Positions 19,325 to 27,467 of a stretch of DNA of 44,446 nt are shown here, in pieces. Under the pieces are notes generated by a model. The model searched no databases and was not told the origin of the DNA. It was given only the letters and a program-made list of their open reading frames with translations. Made by a program: the position numbers and the translations under genes. Position 1 is the stretch's first letter. Each line of letters opens with the position of its first letter. Origin of the DNA: Bacteroidales bacterium (GTDB taxonomy: Bacteria > Bacteroidota > Bacteroidia > Bacteroidales > UBA12077); assembly GCA_028282785.1 (NCBI GenBank), contig JANQHE010000081.1:1-44446 (forward strand), given 5' to 3'.

Positions 19325-20614
19325 ATGAAGTACCCCCAGTTAAACAACTCATTATTTGAAAGAAATAGAAAAAAAGTTGTGAAATTTTTACAGCCAAATT
19401 CGCTGGTAGTTGTTCACTCAAATGATCAGATGTATAGAAACGGAGATCAATATTTTCCTTTCCGTCAGGGTTCTGATTTGTTTTATTTAACTGGTATCGA
19501 TCAAGAGAAAACTATTTTAACACTTTGTCCGAATCATCCAAATAAAGAACTACGGGAAATACTTTTTATTATCGAAAGTAATGAAAAAATAGCTGTTTGG
19601 GAGGGTCATAAATATACCAAAGAGGAAGCCGAAAAAACATCAGGGATCAAAAACATTAAGTATTTATCAGAATTTGAATCAACATTCAGGGAACTAGCTA
19701 TTAAAGCTGAAGCTATGTTTTTGAATCTGAATGAAAATCCAAAATTTAAACCCGAAACAATGTCAGCTGATGAACGCTTTGTAGAGAAAGTAAAGAAAGA
19801 ATTTCCCGCTCATGAATTGGAACGGCTGGCTCCTTTTATGAAAAGAGTTAGATTAAAAAAAGATCAGGAAGAAATTGAATTGATGAAAGAGGCATGTAAT
19901 ATAACCGCAAAAGCTTTTGATCGAGTTTTAAAATTTGTTAAGCCAGGAGTTACGGAATATCAGGTTGAAGCAGAAATCACTCATGAGTTTTTATGGAATA
20001 AAGCGACTGGCCATGCCTATACACCAATTATAGCCAGTGGAAAAAGTGCCTGTGTATTACATTATATAGAAAACAATAAAACATGTAAGGATGGTGATTT
20101 ACTTTTGATGGATTTTGGAGCAGAATATGCTAATTATGCCTCAGATTGTACCAGAACTATTCCGGTTAACGGTAAATTTACAACACGGCAAAAAGAATGC
20201 TATGAGGCCGTATTAAGAGTTATGAAGAAAGCAATAACATGGCTAACTCCCGGAACTACAATTAATAGAATTAATGAACGAGTTGAAAAACTTCTACAGG
20301 AAGAACATATAAAACTTGGGCTTTATACTCAAGAGGATGTTGAAAACCAAGATCCTAAAAATCCATTGGTCAAGAAATATTATCCGCATGGAACATGTCA
20401 TTTTATTGGATTAGATGTACATGACGTAGGAGAAAAAACAACTGTTCTGGAAAATGGGATGATATTAACATGCGAACCCGGAATATATATCCCTGAAGAA
20501 AATATTGGAATTAGAATTGAAAATGACGTTATTGTAAACTTAAAGCCAATTGATTTAATGGCAGATATACCAAGGGAAGTAAAGGAAATTGAAGAATTAA
20601 TGTCTGCTAATTAG
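19325..20614 (+). CDS. aminopeptidase P-family (M24B) metallopeptidase, second paralogue
   Basis: A 429-aa M24B enzyme with an AMP_N domain (about 5-135, PFRQGSDLFYLTGID) and the catalytic fold. The ligands are D263 (LMDFGAE), D274 (ASDCTRT), H359 (GTCHFIGLDVHDVG), E384 (CEPGIYIPEENIG) and E399 (IRIEND). It is shorter than, and clearly divergent from, the paralogue at 7071-8462, notably between the two halves and in the missing loop before the EPG motif, so the two are not a recent duplication. It would act in the cytoplasm on X-Pro peptides. A small STAS-like gene follows after 53 nt. The start at 19325 is the only ATG consistent with the conserved N-terminus. Confidence 0.9.
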   Translation: MKYPQLNNSLFERNRKKVVKFLQPNSLVVVHSNDQMYRNGDQYFPFRQGSDLFYLTGIDQEKTILTLCPNHPNKELREILFIIESNEKIAVWEGHKYTKEEAEKTSGIKNIKYLSEFESTFRELAIKAEAMFLNLNENPKFKPETMSADERFVEKVKKEFPAHELERLAPFMKRVRLKKDQEEIELMKEACNITAKAFDRVLKFVKPGVTEYQVEAEITHEFLWNKATGHAYTPIIASGKSACVLHYIENNKTCKDGDLLLMDFGAEYANYASDCTRTIPVNGKFTTRQKECYEAVLRVMKKAITWLTPGTTINRINERVEKLLQEEHIKLGLYTQEDVENQDPKNPLVKKYYPHGTCHFIGLDVHDVGEKTTVLENGMILTCEPGIYIPEENIGIRIENDVIVNLKPIDLMADIPREVKEIEELMSAN

Positions 20615-20667
20615 TCTGAACAAGTTATTGTCGTTCAGCATTATATAACTATATAATATTAATTGAT

Positions 20668-21039
20668 ATGACATTTAGTATTAACTGGGATAAAAATGGC
20701 GTTTATGTTAAATTCCGTGGTGTTGTTAATGCTCAGGATTTGATCGATGCCAATAACTATGTCATAAGTAATGCTAATTTTGAATCAATAAACTATCAGA
20801 TATTTGATTTTCTGGATATAGAAAAATTCAAAATTACATCTTATGATATTAGTATCATTGGAATAATGGATAAATCACAAACAAGTGTTAAGGAAGAGAT
20901 GAAAGTTGCGATTGTAACACAGAGTGATTACATAAAAGAAATTACTACCGAATACGATCAAATTATGTTGGGAAGTAATTGGGAAACCAGAATTTTTCCG
21001 AGTTATGAAACAGCACTGGAATGGGTTTCAATCGAATGA
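20668..21039 (+). CDS. small STAS/SpoIIAA-like hypothetical protein
   Basis: A 123-aa soluble protein without signal peptide or membrane segment. The alternation of strands and helices (VYVKFRGVVNAQDLIDANNY, YQIFDFLDIEKFKITSYDIS, MKVAIVTQSDYI, WETRIFPSYETALEWVS) resembles the SpoIIAA/STAS-like fold used in Bacteroidota for small partner proteins. This is a fold-level guess with no catalytic residues to confirm it. Its stop overlaps the ATG of the downstream alpha/beta hydrolase in an ATGA arrangement, implying translational coupling and a possible functional link. No gene name is justified. Confidence 0.7.
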   Translation: MTFSINWDKNGVYVKFRGVVNAQDLIDANNYVISNANFESINYQIFDFLDIEKFKITSYDISIIGIMDKSQTSVKEEMKVAIVTQSDYIKEITTEYDQIMLGSNWETRIFPSYETALEWVSIE

Positions 21040-21845
21040 AAAAACACTTATTAATTAATCAAAAGAAAATAACTTACACTGATATTGGCAATGGCGAGGT
21101 TATTGTTTTATTGCATGGATATTTAGAGTCAATTGAGGTATGGAATAACTTTTCTTCGAAATTATCTAAAACTTTTCGAGTTGTTTGTTTTGATATCCCT
21201 GGCCATGGTGATAGTGAAATATTATCTGAAAAACATTCAATACGACAACTCACCGCCTGCATTCGGGATTGCCTAAATGTTCTTAATATTGATAAAGTTT
21301 TTATGATTGGGCATTCCATGGGAGGTTATATTACTTTGATGTTTCATGAATTATTTCCGGAAAAACTTTTGGGATTTTCCTTGTTTCATTCCCATCCTTA
21401 TGCAGATACGCAAGAAACTATTAAAAAAAGATTAAGAGAAATTGGTTTAGTAAAAGATGGTAAAAAAGACTTGATCGCAAAATTCAATATCCCTAATGCT
21501 TTTGCTAATAGCAACTTAAAGAAGTTGAAAAATGAAGTTGAAAATACAATTGATATTGCATTAAAAACACCTGGGGACGGTATTATCTCAAACCTTCATG
21601 CCATGATGGGAAGGCCGGATTTGTCTGAATCGTTAAAAGATAGCAAAATCCCTTGTCTATATATTGCGGGTAAAAAAGATAATTATATTGATTTTGAATA
21701 TGTAGCTTCCAGGGTTAAATTATCTCAAAAATCCGAATTCCATACTCTGGAAAATTCAGGGCATATGGGCTTTATCGAAGAGACGGAAAAATCGGTAAAA
21801 ATTATCTTAGATTTTATAAAACAAAAAGCTAACCATGTAGGTTAG
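21036..21845 (+). CDS. alpha/beta hydrolase
   Basis: A 269-aa cytoplasmic alpha/beta-hydrolase. Visible elements are the oxyanion strand (IVLLHGYLESIEVW), the nucleophile elbow GHSMGG with Ser94, the acid on the strand LYIAGKKDNYI and the catalytic His in NSGHMGFIEE. The substrate is not predictable; the family covers esterases, lipases and C-C hydrolases. The ATG at 21036 is chosen because it overlaps the stop of the preceding gene (ATGA). The frame extends five codons upstream to 21021, but that start would lie further inside the previous gene. An intrinsic terminator includes its stop codon. Confidence 0.9.
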   Translation: MKKHLLINQKKITYTDIGNGEVIVLLHGYLESIEVWNNFSSKLSKTFRVVCFDIPGHGDSEILSEKHSIRQLTACIRDCLNVLNIDKVFMIGHSMGGYITLMFHELFPEKLLGFSLFHSHPYADTQETIKKRLREIGLVKDGKKDLIAKFNIPNAFANSNLKKLKNEVENTIDIALKTPGDGIISNLHAMMGRPDLSESLKDSKIPCLYIAGKKDNYIDFEYVASRVKLSQKSEFHTLENSGHMGFIEETEKSVKIILDFIKQKANHVG

Positions 21846-21852
21846 CTTTTTT
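21823..21852 (+). terminator. intrinsic terminator overlapping the hydrolase stop codon
   Basis: A 12-bp stem (21823-21834 with 21840-21851, arm AAAAAGCTAACC, loop ATGTA) whose 3' arm ends in a T run. Because the 5' arm also begins with A residues, it may serve the convergent fabH-like gene as well. Confidence 0.88.
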
Positions 21853-21885
21853 CATGAGATTTGATTGTTAATTTATAATCTTTTA

Positions 21886-22830
21886 CTAAAATTCAATAAT
21901 CGAAGAACCGCTTGAATATCCTCCACCAAATACGGTTATTCCAACTCGAGTACCCGGAACCATTTTCTCAATATTTTGAGAAAGGGTTATTAAAGTACTA
22001 GCACAACCAGTATTTCCAAGCTCTTTAACATTAGTAAGCATTTTACCTTCCGGTAAGTTTAATGAGTGTGCTATATGATCAATAATTCTAATATTCGCCT
22101 GGTGAGGAATTATATAATCCAGATCTTCTATGGACATTTCTGATTTTTTCAAAACAACTTCCAACGCATCTATCATATAGTTGCATGCATGTACAAAAAC
22201 ATCTTTTCCGTAAGGCATTTGAATACCTCCATTTGTCGGATGATTATAAACTCCTGTTGTTCCCCTTCCAATATGACCTAATCCAATAGTATATATATCA
22301 CCTATTTTAGGTTGGTTAGAACGATTTTGGTGTTTTGAAACAAATATACATGCAGCTCCATCTCCCCATAAATGGCCGCTTTTTTCATTTGTTTCATCAT
22401 TATATAATGAGTTCTGCTCAGATGCCACAATTAAAGCGTGTTCAGATTTTCTTGTAGCAAAATATCCCTCAACTATTTCTAAAGCATTTAAAACAGAGGA
22501 ACAAGCTGAAGATATATAAACGGATTTTGCATTATCTAAATTAAACTCTCTCTGTACAGTATGAGCAAGTGTGCCTACCGTATCGTAAGGAGTATAAGAT
22601 GCTCCAATAACAAGGTCAACCTGATTTAAGTTGTATGGTAAATCTTTTGAGGCTTCTCTTACGGCCTCAATTCCCATTGTATTTGTATTTTCGTTATCTG
22701 ATGCTTTTGTACGTGTTTTTATTCCCGTTCGTGAATATATCCATTCATCAGACAACCCATTTACTTCCAAGAAATATTCGTTTGGGATCAACTGGTTTGG
22801 TAAATAATGTCCAATAGAGTCTATATACAT
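21886..22830 (-). CDS. 3-oxoacyl-ACP synthase III (FabH-like ketosynthase)
   Basis: A thiolase-fold condensing enzyme with the KAS III triad: Cys110 (SSACSSVLNA), His243 (IIPHQANIRI) and Asn273 (LGNTGCAST). The glycine-rich C-terminus (FGGGYSSGSSIIEF) is intact. KAS III normally condenses acetyl-CoA with malonyl-ACP. At 314 aa it is slightly short. It is probably not the housekeeping fabH: it stands 27 nt behind a TetR-type regulator in a two-gene operon and away from fatty-acid synthesis genes such as plsX or rpmF. FabH paralogues of this sort can start special acyl chains or make ketones or quinolone-like products, but no such product can be inferred here. Confidence 0.88.
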   Translation of the reverse strand: MYIDSIGHYLPNQLIPNEYFLEVNGLSDEWIYSRTGIKTRTKASDNENTNTMGIEAVREASKDLPYNLNQVDLVIGASYTPYDTVGTLAHTVQREFNLDNAKSVYISSACSSVLNALEIVEGYFATRKSEHALIVASEQNSLYNDETNEKSGHLWGDGAACIFVSKHQNRSNQPKIGDIYTIGLGHIGRGTTGVYNHPTNGGIQMPYGKDVFVHACNYMIDALEVVLKKSEMSIEDLDYIIPHQANIRIIDHIAHSLNLPEGKMLTNVKELGNTGCASTLITLSQNIEKMVPGTRVGITVFGGGYSSGSSIIEF

Positions 22831-22857
22831 TTTAATTATATATTTTAAAAGGAACTA

Positions 22858-23445
22858 TTACATTATTCCTTTAGTTATCATATCAATAAAAAGGTTTAAC
22901 TGTAACTTACAATCATCGTTCCAATTACTTCTTATAAAATCAATTTCCATACCTTTTAATCCAATGTGAATATTTTTTACAGTTAATTCAATGTTCTTAA
23001 TTTTAAATTCTCCTTTTTCTGCTCCTTCTTTAACTATTTTTGTTAACAACTCTAAATCAAATCTGTCGAATCTTTTTCTAAGTTTTAATATCACTTTATC
23101 GTTTTGAATAAATCCAACTTTAAACGCATTATGATTTTCAGCAATTCGGTTTATCGAATTTATTCTTTGATGTGAATAATCTCTTAATTTTTTCTCAGGA
23201 GCTAATTCGGATTTAACAATAGCTTTCATAGGAACAACCATATTAGCAGTTTCTTTTTCTAAAACAGCTTGATAAATTTCCTCTTTACTTTTAAAATACT
23301 GATAAATTGTGCGACGCCCTTTTTTAGCAGCTTTGGCTATATCATTCATAGTAGTTTTATACACTCCTAACCTGCCAAAAACTCTGAGAGCCACAGCAAT
23401 AATAGTATCCTTAGGATTTTTTATGCTCACTTCCTGCTTTTGCAC
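22858..23445 (-). CDS. TetR/AcrR-family transcriptional regulator
   Basis: A 195-aa repressor-type protein. The N-terminal TetR HTH covers about 12-60 (ALRVFGRLGVYKTTMNDIAK through GRRTIYQYFKSKEEIYQAVL), and the rest is a helical ligand-binding domain without recognisable specificity. There is no ATG before the HTH; the start is GTG at 23445 or the in-frame GTG at 23430. The 5' end overlaps tandem and inverted TTGCACA repeats (23440-23474) that could be its own operator. It precedes the FabH-like ketosynthase by 27 nt, so an acyl-CoA or fatty-acid effector is a reasonable but unproven guess, as with FadR/FapR-like circuits. Confidence 0.88.
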   Translation of the reverse strand: MQKQEVSIKNPKDTIIAVALRVFGRLGVYKTTMNDIAKAAKKGRRTIYQYFKSKEEIYQAVLEKETANMVVPMKAIVKSELAPEKKLRDYSHQRINSINRIAENHNAFKVGFIQNDKVILKLRKRFDRFDLELLTKIVKEGAEKGEFKIKNIELTVKNIHIGLKGMEIDFIRSNWNDDCKLQLNLFIDMITKGIM

Positions 23446-23474
23446 ACTTGCACACTTTTTGTGTTTTTGTGCAA
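23440..23474. promoter_or_regulatory. candidate TetR operator (repeated and inverted TTGCACA)
   Basis: The 8-mer TTGCACAC occurs twice in tandem (23440-23447 and 23448-23455). It is followed by its inverted copy TTGTGCAA at 23467-23474; between them ACAC-TTTTT-GTGT forms a smaller dyad. It overlaps the GTG start of the TetR gene. Autoregulation is inferred. Confidence 0.4.
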
Positions 23475-23565
23475 TTTATAATCAATTTTCGAAATGACCA
23501 AATAAAAAAACTTATATGAAGTTATTTTTATACTAACTTTCTGTTATCTATATTAACATAAAAAA

Positions 23566-23586
23566 CAGGAATAAATTATATTCCTG
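23566..23586 (-). terminator. intrinsic terminator of the dtxR/TonB-receptor operon
   Basis: A perfect 8-bp stem (23566-23573 with 23579-23586, arm CAGGAATA, loop AATTA). On the minus strand it is followed by TTTTTTATG. It lies 25 bp after the receptor stop. Confidence 0.75.
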
Positions 23587-23610
23587 CTAAAATTTTATAC
23601 TGTTTTTATA

Positions 23611-25911
23611 CTAAAATGATTTTAAGCGCAAGCCTATATAAAATGTTCTTGGTGCTGCCGGACCATATATATAATTACTATCTCTGTTTTTTCCGGAATC
23701 AAAATCATCCTGATAAGCATTTGTAATGTTTTTTACTCCTCCAAATAATTCAACCCCCGAATCAATAGATTCAAAATCGAACGTATATCCTAATTTAACA
23801 TTAAGTTCAGTGAAAGATGATGAAGTTCTGTATTCATCCGGTTCAAAATGCACCAATTCCATTGGACCAGTATAAACACTACTAATCGAACCATTTATTT
23901 TTTCTGCCGGAGTTAGCGTAACTGTTAAATATCCATATTGATTTGGTGTCCTAAGAAATTCTCTCTTAGCTTCTAATCCTTCGATATTTTCAACAGCCTC
24001 ATCATATAAACTCTGTTGGAAAGTAAATCCGGTTTCCACCTGAATCATTCGATTATAATTAGCTCGTAATTCAATTGTTGTTCCTTGTACCGTTGCTCCC
24101 GGGCCATTTCGTTTTTCGAATAGTTCTCCCAGTGCATCTTCCCCAAAAGGATACAAGTAAAATGCATCTTTTAAATTTGTGTAAAAACCTTCCAGTGTAA
24201 ATCCCGCAATTAATTTTTCGGTCGGATAATCAAAATTAACTGATGCACTTACACTATTCGAACGTTCTTCTTTTAAATCGGGAGCTAACAAAATTCTTGA
24301 AATTCCTCCACCAGCGAAAGCAATGTGCATATCTGCATCAAAAGCTTGTGGAGCTCTAAAACCTGTTCCCCAGGTCACTCGAAACTGGGTCATACTTTTA
24401 AATTTATATAGCAAAGAAATTCTCGGGCTATAAATTACCTGATCAACTAAATTATGTTTATCAATTCGTAAGCCTGCCAATAAATTCAGGCTTGGTAATA
24501 TTTCCCAATCACTTTGTAAGAATCCCCCTAAGTTTCTTGTTATCTGATCTGTTTCGTACCCATATGCAGGGATAGTATCAAACACATCATCAAATACATA
24601 TTCACCTCCAACCGTAAGTACATTGGAGCCGCCTAGAAAACTCATTAAACGATGATTTAGTTGTGTGCCTACCTGTAAAGTTGTATTCTCTGTATAACCA
24701 TAAGGTGGGTCTTCCAAGTGTGTTTCTATATCCAGAGGATCATCCGGAAAGATTCCGGTATAATGATCTCTATCAGTTAACTGCCCAGCAAAATATGTTA
24801 TTAATGAACTATTATCTTCGTTAAAATTAATTTGATAATCTATTCCTCCCATAAAAACATGGTGCGTTCTTTCTTCTGATTGAAGTGCCAGGTGTGCCGG
24901 ATCATTGATGATTTCACCACCATATCGGTATTCATTTAAACTTGAGAAATTAACTTCTAACTTTTGATTTGGAGTTGGTTTATAAAATATGTTTGCACCA
25001 AAAGAATTTGTTCTTAGCTCCGGTAATTCCGAAAAATTATCTCCATTATGATCATATGCCTCGCGATGCCTACGATTAATAAAGATTGCAGCTCCGGCAT
25101 TACGTTTTTGAGTCATTACATTTATGTTGCCATTTAAAACATAATCAGTAGCTCCTTCATCTATACTAAAGGTTGTCATGTTAATATCATAATTATTTTT
25201 TGTAGGAATTTTAGTTATAATATTTACCGTACCACCAATTGCACTTGAACCATATAAAGCTGAACCTCCACCACGTACAACCTCGATCTGTTCAATCATA
25301 TTTGCAGGAATTTGTTCCATACCATACAAACCGGTTAATGGGCTAAATATTGGCCGTCCATTAATCAATATTTGGGAATAGGAACCTCCCAATCCATTCA
25401 TTCGTAATTGAGTATAGTTACATGTTTGGCAATCGGTTTCAACTCTTAAACCGGGTTGAAAACGCAAACCTTCTGAAATATTACAAGCCTGAACTGCGTC
25501 TAAAGATCTACTATCTAATACATTTACTATAACAGCTGATTCGGTAACTCGTTTAAAAGTTTTTGTGCCTGTTACAACGATTTCGGCTAGCTCCATTGTT
25601 TCTTGTTCAAGTTCAAAGTTTACCTCAATAGTTTTTCCCTGTTCAACTTTAATAGTCTTTTTTTGAGTTGTGTAACCCAAGGCTTTGGCTACTATAATAT
25701 GTTCACCCGTTGGTAAATTAATTAACATATAATGACCTGTTTCATCGGTACTTGTACCTATGCTTGTTCCTTCAATATATATACTTGCAAATGGCACATG
25801 TTCATGATGCGATTGCACATCACCAAAAATATTTGCATCTGTTTCCTGTGCCTGTATATTAAGGGTATAAATCCCCAATAAAATCATGAATAAAAGTTTA
25901 GTAAGTTTCAT
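23611..25911 (-). CDS. TonB-dependent receptor, probably for a metal or metal complex
   Basis: A 766-aa outer-membrane receptor: signal peptide (ends about 21, NIQAQ), carboxypeptidase-regulatory-like domain (about 27-110), plug (about 120-235, with QLRMNGLGGSYSQILINGRP and QIEVVRGGGSALYGSSAIGG) and a 22-strand barrel ending in FYIGLRLKSF. The plug carries a CxxC pair (TDCQTCNYTQ), common in this receptor branch. It differs from SusC proteins in length and plug motifs and resembles the siderophore/haem/cobalamin type. It follows a DtxR-family metal regulator by 12 nt, and the pair lies behind a palindrome at 26600-26615, so metal-dependent control is likely. The cargo (iron, manganese, haem or other) is unresolved. 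Confidence 0.92.
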   Translation of the reverse strand: MKLTKLLFMILLGIYTLNIQAQETDANIFGDVQSHHEHVPFASIYIEGTSIGTSTDETGHYMLINLPTGEHIIVAKALGYTTQKKTIKVEQGKTIEVNFELEQETMELAEIVVTGTKTFKRVTESAVIVNVLDSRSLDAVQACNISEGLRFQPGLRVETDCQTCNYTQLRMNGLGGSYSQILINGRPIFSPLTGLYGMEQIPANMIEQIEVVRGGGSALYGSSAIGGTVNIITKIPTKNNYDINMTTFSIDEGATDYVLNGNINVMTQKRNAGAAIFINRRHREAYDHNGDNFSELPELRTNSFGANIFYKPTPNQKLEVNFSSLNEYRYGGEIINDPAHLALQSEERTHHVFMGGIDYQINFNEDNSSLITYFAGQLTDRDHYTGIFPDDPLDIETHLEDPPYGYTENTTLQVGTQLNHRLMSFLGGSNVLTVGGEYVFDDVFDTIPAYGYETDQITRNLGGFLQSDWEILPSLNLLAGLRIDKHNLVDQVIYSPRISLLYKFKSMTQFRVTWGTGFRAPQAFDADMHIAFAGGGISRILLAPDLKEERSNSVSASVNFDYPTEKLIAGFTLEGFYTNLKDAFYLYPFGEDALGELFEKRNGPGATVQGTTIELRANYNRMIQVETGFTFQQSLYDEAVENIEGLEAKREFLRTPNQYGYLTVTLTPAEKINGSISSVYTGPMELVHFEPDEYRTSSSFTELNVKLGYTFDFESIDSGVELFGGVKNITNAYQDDFDSGKNRDSNYIYGPAAPRTFYIGLRLKSF

Positions 25912-25923
25912 TGTATTGCTTAT

Positions 25924-26583
25924 TTAAATTATTTCTTTAACATATATTTTATTTGTGAAGTCTTTATTCAAAAGCAGTTTTGTACTTTCAAGTTCTATTT
26001 CTATCATTTCATTATCTGATAACAGCTTTTTTACTGTTAACCTCGATCCGATCTTAATTTTATTAGTATTACAAAATTCAAATAATTCTTTATCTAAACT
26101 AAGGAGTCGGGTTATAATATAATGAGTACCTTCTTTTGTCCTGGTTAAAATAATATTTTCATCATCAAAACTGACCTCGCCTTTAACAGTAGGTATGGGA
26201 TCACCATGGGGATCAAAAAGCGGATTGTCTAAAAACTGAGAGATTTTATTTGCTAAAAAATCGGAAGTCTGATGTTCCAGCAATTCCGCTTCACGGTGAA
26301 TTTCATGTAGAGAAAGGTTAAGAATTTTATGTAAAAATGTTTCCCAAAGGCGATGCTTACGAATTACGTTTAAAGCTAACTTTTTCCCTTCATCTGTTAG
26401 TTTTAACTCCCGGTACTTTTCATAAATCAACAAGTTTTTCTTTGCCAGCTTCCGGGCAATATCTGTTACTGCTGCATTACTTATACCTAATGATTTAGCA
26501 ACTGAACCAGGTTTTGAATCAAATCCTTCATTGATTTCATACTGATATACCTTCTTTATAAAATTCTCTGTTGCAATTGACAT
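25924..26583 (-). CDS. DtxR/MntR-family metal-dependent transcriptional repressor
   Basis: A 219-aa regulator with an N-terminal winged HTH (about 5-65, SVAKSLGISNAAVTDIARKL), a dimerisation and metal-binding domain with the expected ligand-rich helix (HRLWETFLHKILNLSLHEIH, then EAELLEHQTSD and DPHGDPIP) and a C-terminal FeoA/SH3-like domain (about 150-218). Members sense Fe(II) or Mn(II). Which metal cannot be decided safely from the motifs. It is the first gene of an operon with a TonB receptor, and a 16-bp palindrome lies 17 bp before its start codon, so autoregulation is probable. Confidence 0.93.
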   Translation of the reverse strand: MSIATENFIKKVYQYEINEGFDSKPGSVAKSLGISNAAVTDIARKLAKKNLLIYEKYRELKLTDEGKKLALNVIRKHRLWETFLHKILNLSLHEIHREAELLEHQTSDFLANKISQFLDNPLFDPHGDPIPTVKGEVSFDDENIILTRTKEGTHYIITRLLSLDKELFEFCNTNKIKIGSRLTVKKLLSDNEMIEIELESTKLLLNKDFTNKIYVKEII

Positions 26584-26599
26584 TGTATATTTTTTGTAT

Positions 26600-26615
26600 T
26601 TTAAGTTTACTTAAA
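26600..26615. promoter_or_regulatory. candidate DtxR/MntR-type operator
   Basis: TTTAAGT-TT-ACTTAAA: perfect 7-bp inverted arms around two bases, 17 bp upstream of the dtxR-like start codon. Its form is like known MntR/DtxR boxes (AT-rich palindromes with TTTA...TAAA arms). Function is inferred from position and symmetry. Confidence 0.5.
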
Positions 26616-26662
26616 TTTTAAAACAGGCTTGCTTAAAAATTGTTCAAAATTCCATAAAAAAA

Positions 26663-26684
26663 GGGATAGAAATTAATCTATCCC
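26663..26684 (-). terminator. intrinsic terminator after the LTxxQ-protein gene
   Basis: An 8-bp stem (26663-26670 with 26677-26684, arm GGGATAGA, loop AATTAA). On the minus strand it is followed by a run of seven or more T residues. Confidence 0.85.
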
Positions 26685-26705
26685 CTTAAACCTTTTGTTT
26701 ATCAA

Positions 26706-27209
26706 TTAACCATTTGAATCTTGAATTCCCACACAATAACCACCGTACATTCCTCTTCCGTATCTCATGCTTTTACCATGTCTTGGGCCTCGCATTGGTC
26801 TACTATCAAAAAATATTCTTTGTTCATCTGTTAATAGGTTTCTAATCTCTTGACGATGTTTAGCAGTTGCCTTCATCATTTGGTTTTGAGTCTCGGTCAT
26901 TTGGTCAATTACAGAATTTATTTCCTTAAGATCAGCATTATCTAAAGTCATAAGAGTCCGTTTCCTTGCTCTTAATTCATTCATCTGATTACGGAAAGAT
27001 TTCATTTCTTTTAAGTGATCAACCCTAAGTTCTTTAATTTTAGTCTCCTGTTCCTCTGTTAAGTCAGGAATCCTTTCACAAACCTGATTTTTGTTAAAAT
27101 CTTTATTTCTCGCATAACCTCTTCCCTTTTGCGCATATAGGTTAGAAGCAGTAAGCATTAATAAAGCAATTAAAAATGCACTTAATGTTTTAATTCTTTG
27201 TGTTTTCAT
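26706..27209 (-). CDS. small periplasmic LTxxQ-motif (Spy/CpxP-like) protein
   Basis: A 167-aa exported protein: signal peptide (ends about 26, NLYAQ), then a highly charged helical region with two LTxxQ-type motifs (LTEEQETKIKELR at about 50 and LTDEQRIFFDS at about 128) separated by about 75 residues, as in the Spy/CpxP/CnrX-like fold. The C-terminus is rich in Gly, Arg, His and Met (GPRHGKSMRYGRGMYGG), which might bind metal. Proteins of this family act as periplasmic chaperones or metal sensors. It is monocistronic, between the dtxR operon and the protease operon, with its own terminator. Confidence 0.82.
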   Translation of the reverse strand: MKTQRIKTLSAFLIALLMLTASNLYAQKGRGYARNKDFNKNQVCERIPDLTEEQETKIKELRVDHLKEMKSFRNQMNELRARKRTLMTLDNADLKEINSVIDQMTETQNQMMKATAKHRQEIRNLLTDEQRIFFDSRPMRGPRHGKSMRYGRGMYGGYCVGIQDSNG

Positions 27210-27352
27210 TTTTTTAAGTTTTATGTTCTACTTTAGTTTTTCAAATTTCTATCCTTATGACACAAAGAATTTTTTTTTATTACATTTTTATATTAAAAAA
27301 TTGATTTCATATTTTTTAAGTGTTGTAAATCCTTTTGTTTATTAATAAAAGA

Positions 27353-27373
27353 GGCACTCTCTAAAAGAGTGCC
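27353..27373 (-). terminator. probable terminator downstream of the S41 protease gene
   Basis: A perfect 8-bp stem (27353-27360 with 27366-27373, arm GGCACTCT, loop CTAAA), followed on the minus strand by TCTTTTATTAA. It lies about 95 bp after the protease stop. The rest of the 258-bp gap (27210-27467) shows no gene. Confidence 0.65.
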
Positions 27374-27467
27374 TACTAACCTAAAAACCCAAAATTATGA
27401 ATTAAATTCTTTATTTAATCCTAATTATATTTCTTAGATAATAACTTTCCAGATTGGTTTAATTAAT

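Noticed and set aside
7071-20614. The two aminopeptidase P genes as a recent duplication
   Set aside because: They differ in length, loop structure and most residues outside the metal ligands, as expected for old paralogues common in Bacteroidota.
20616-20640. Hairpin CTGAAC...GTTCAG after the second aminopeptidase P
   Set aside because: Only 6 bp, an 11-nt loop and no T run; probably not a terminator.
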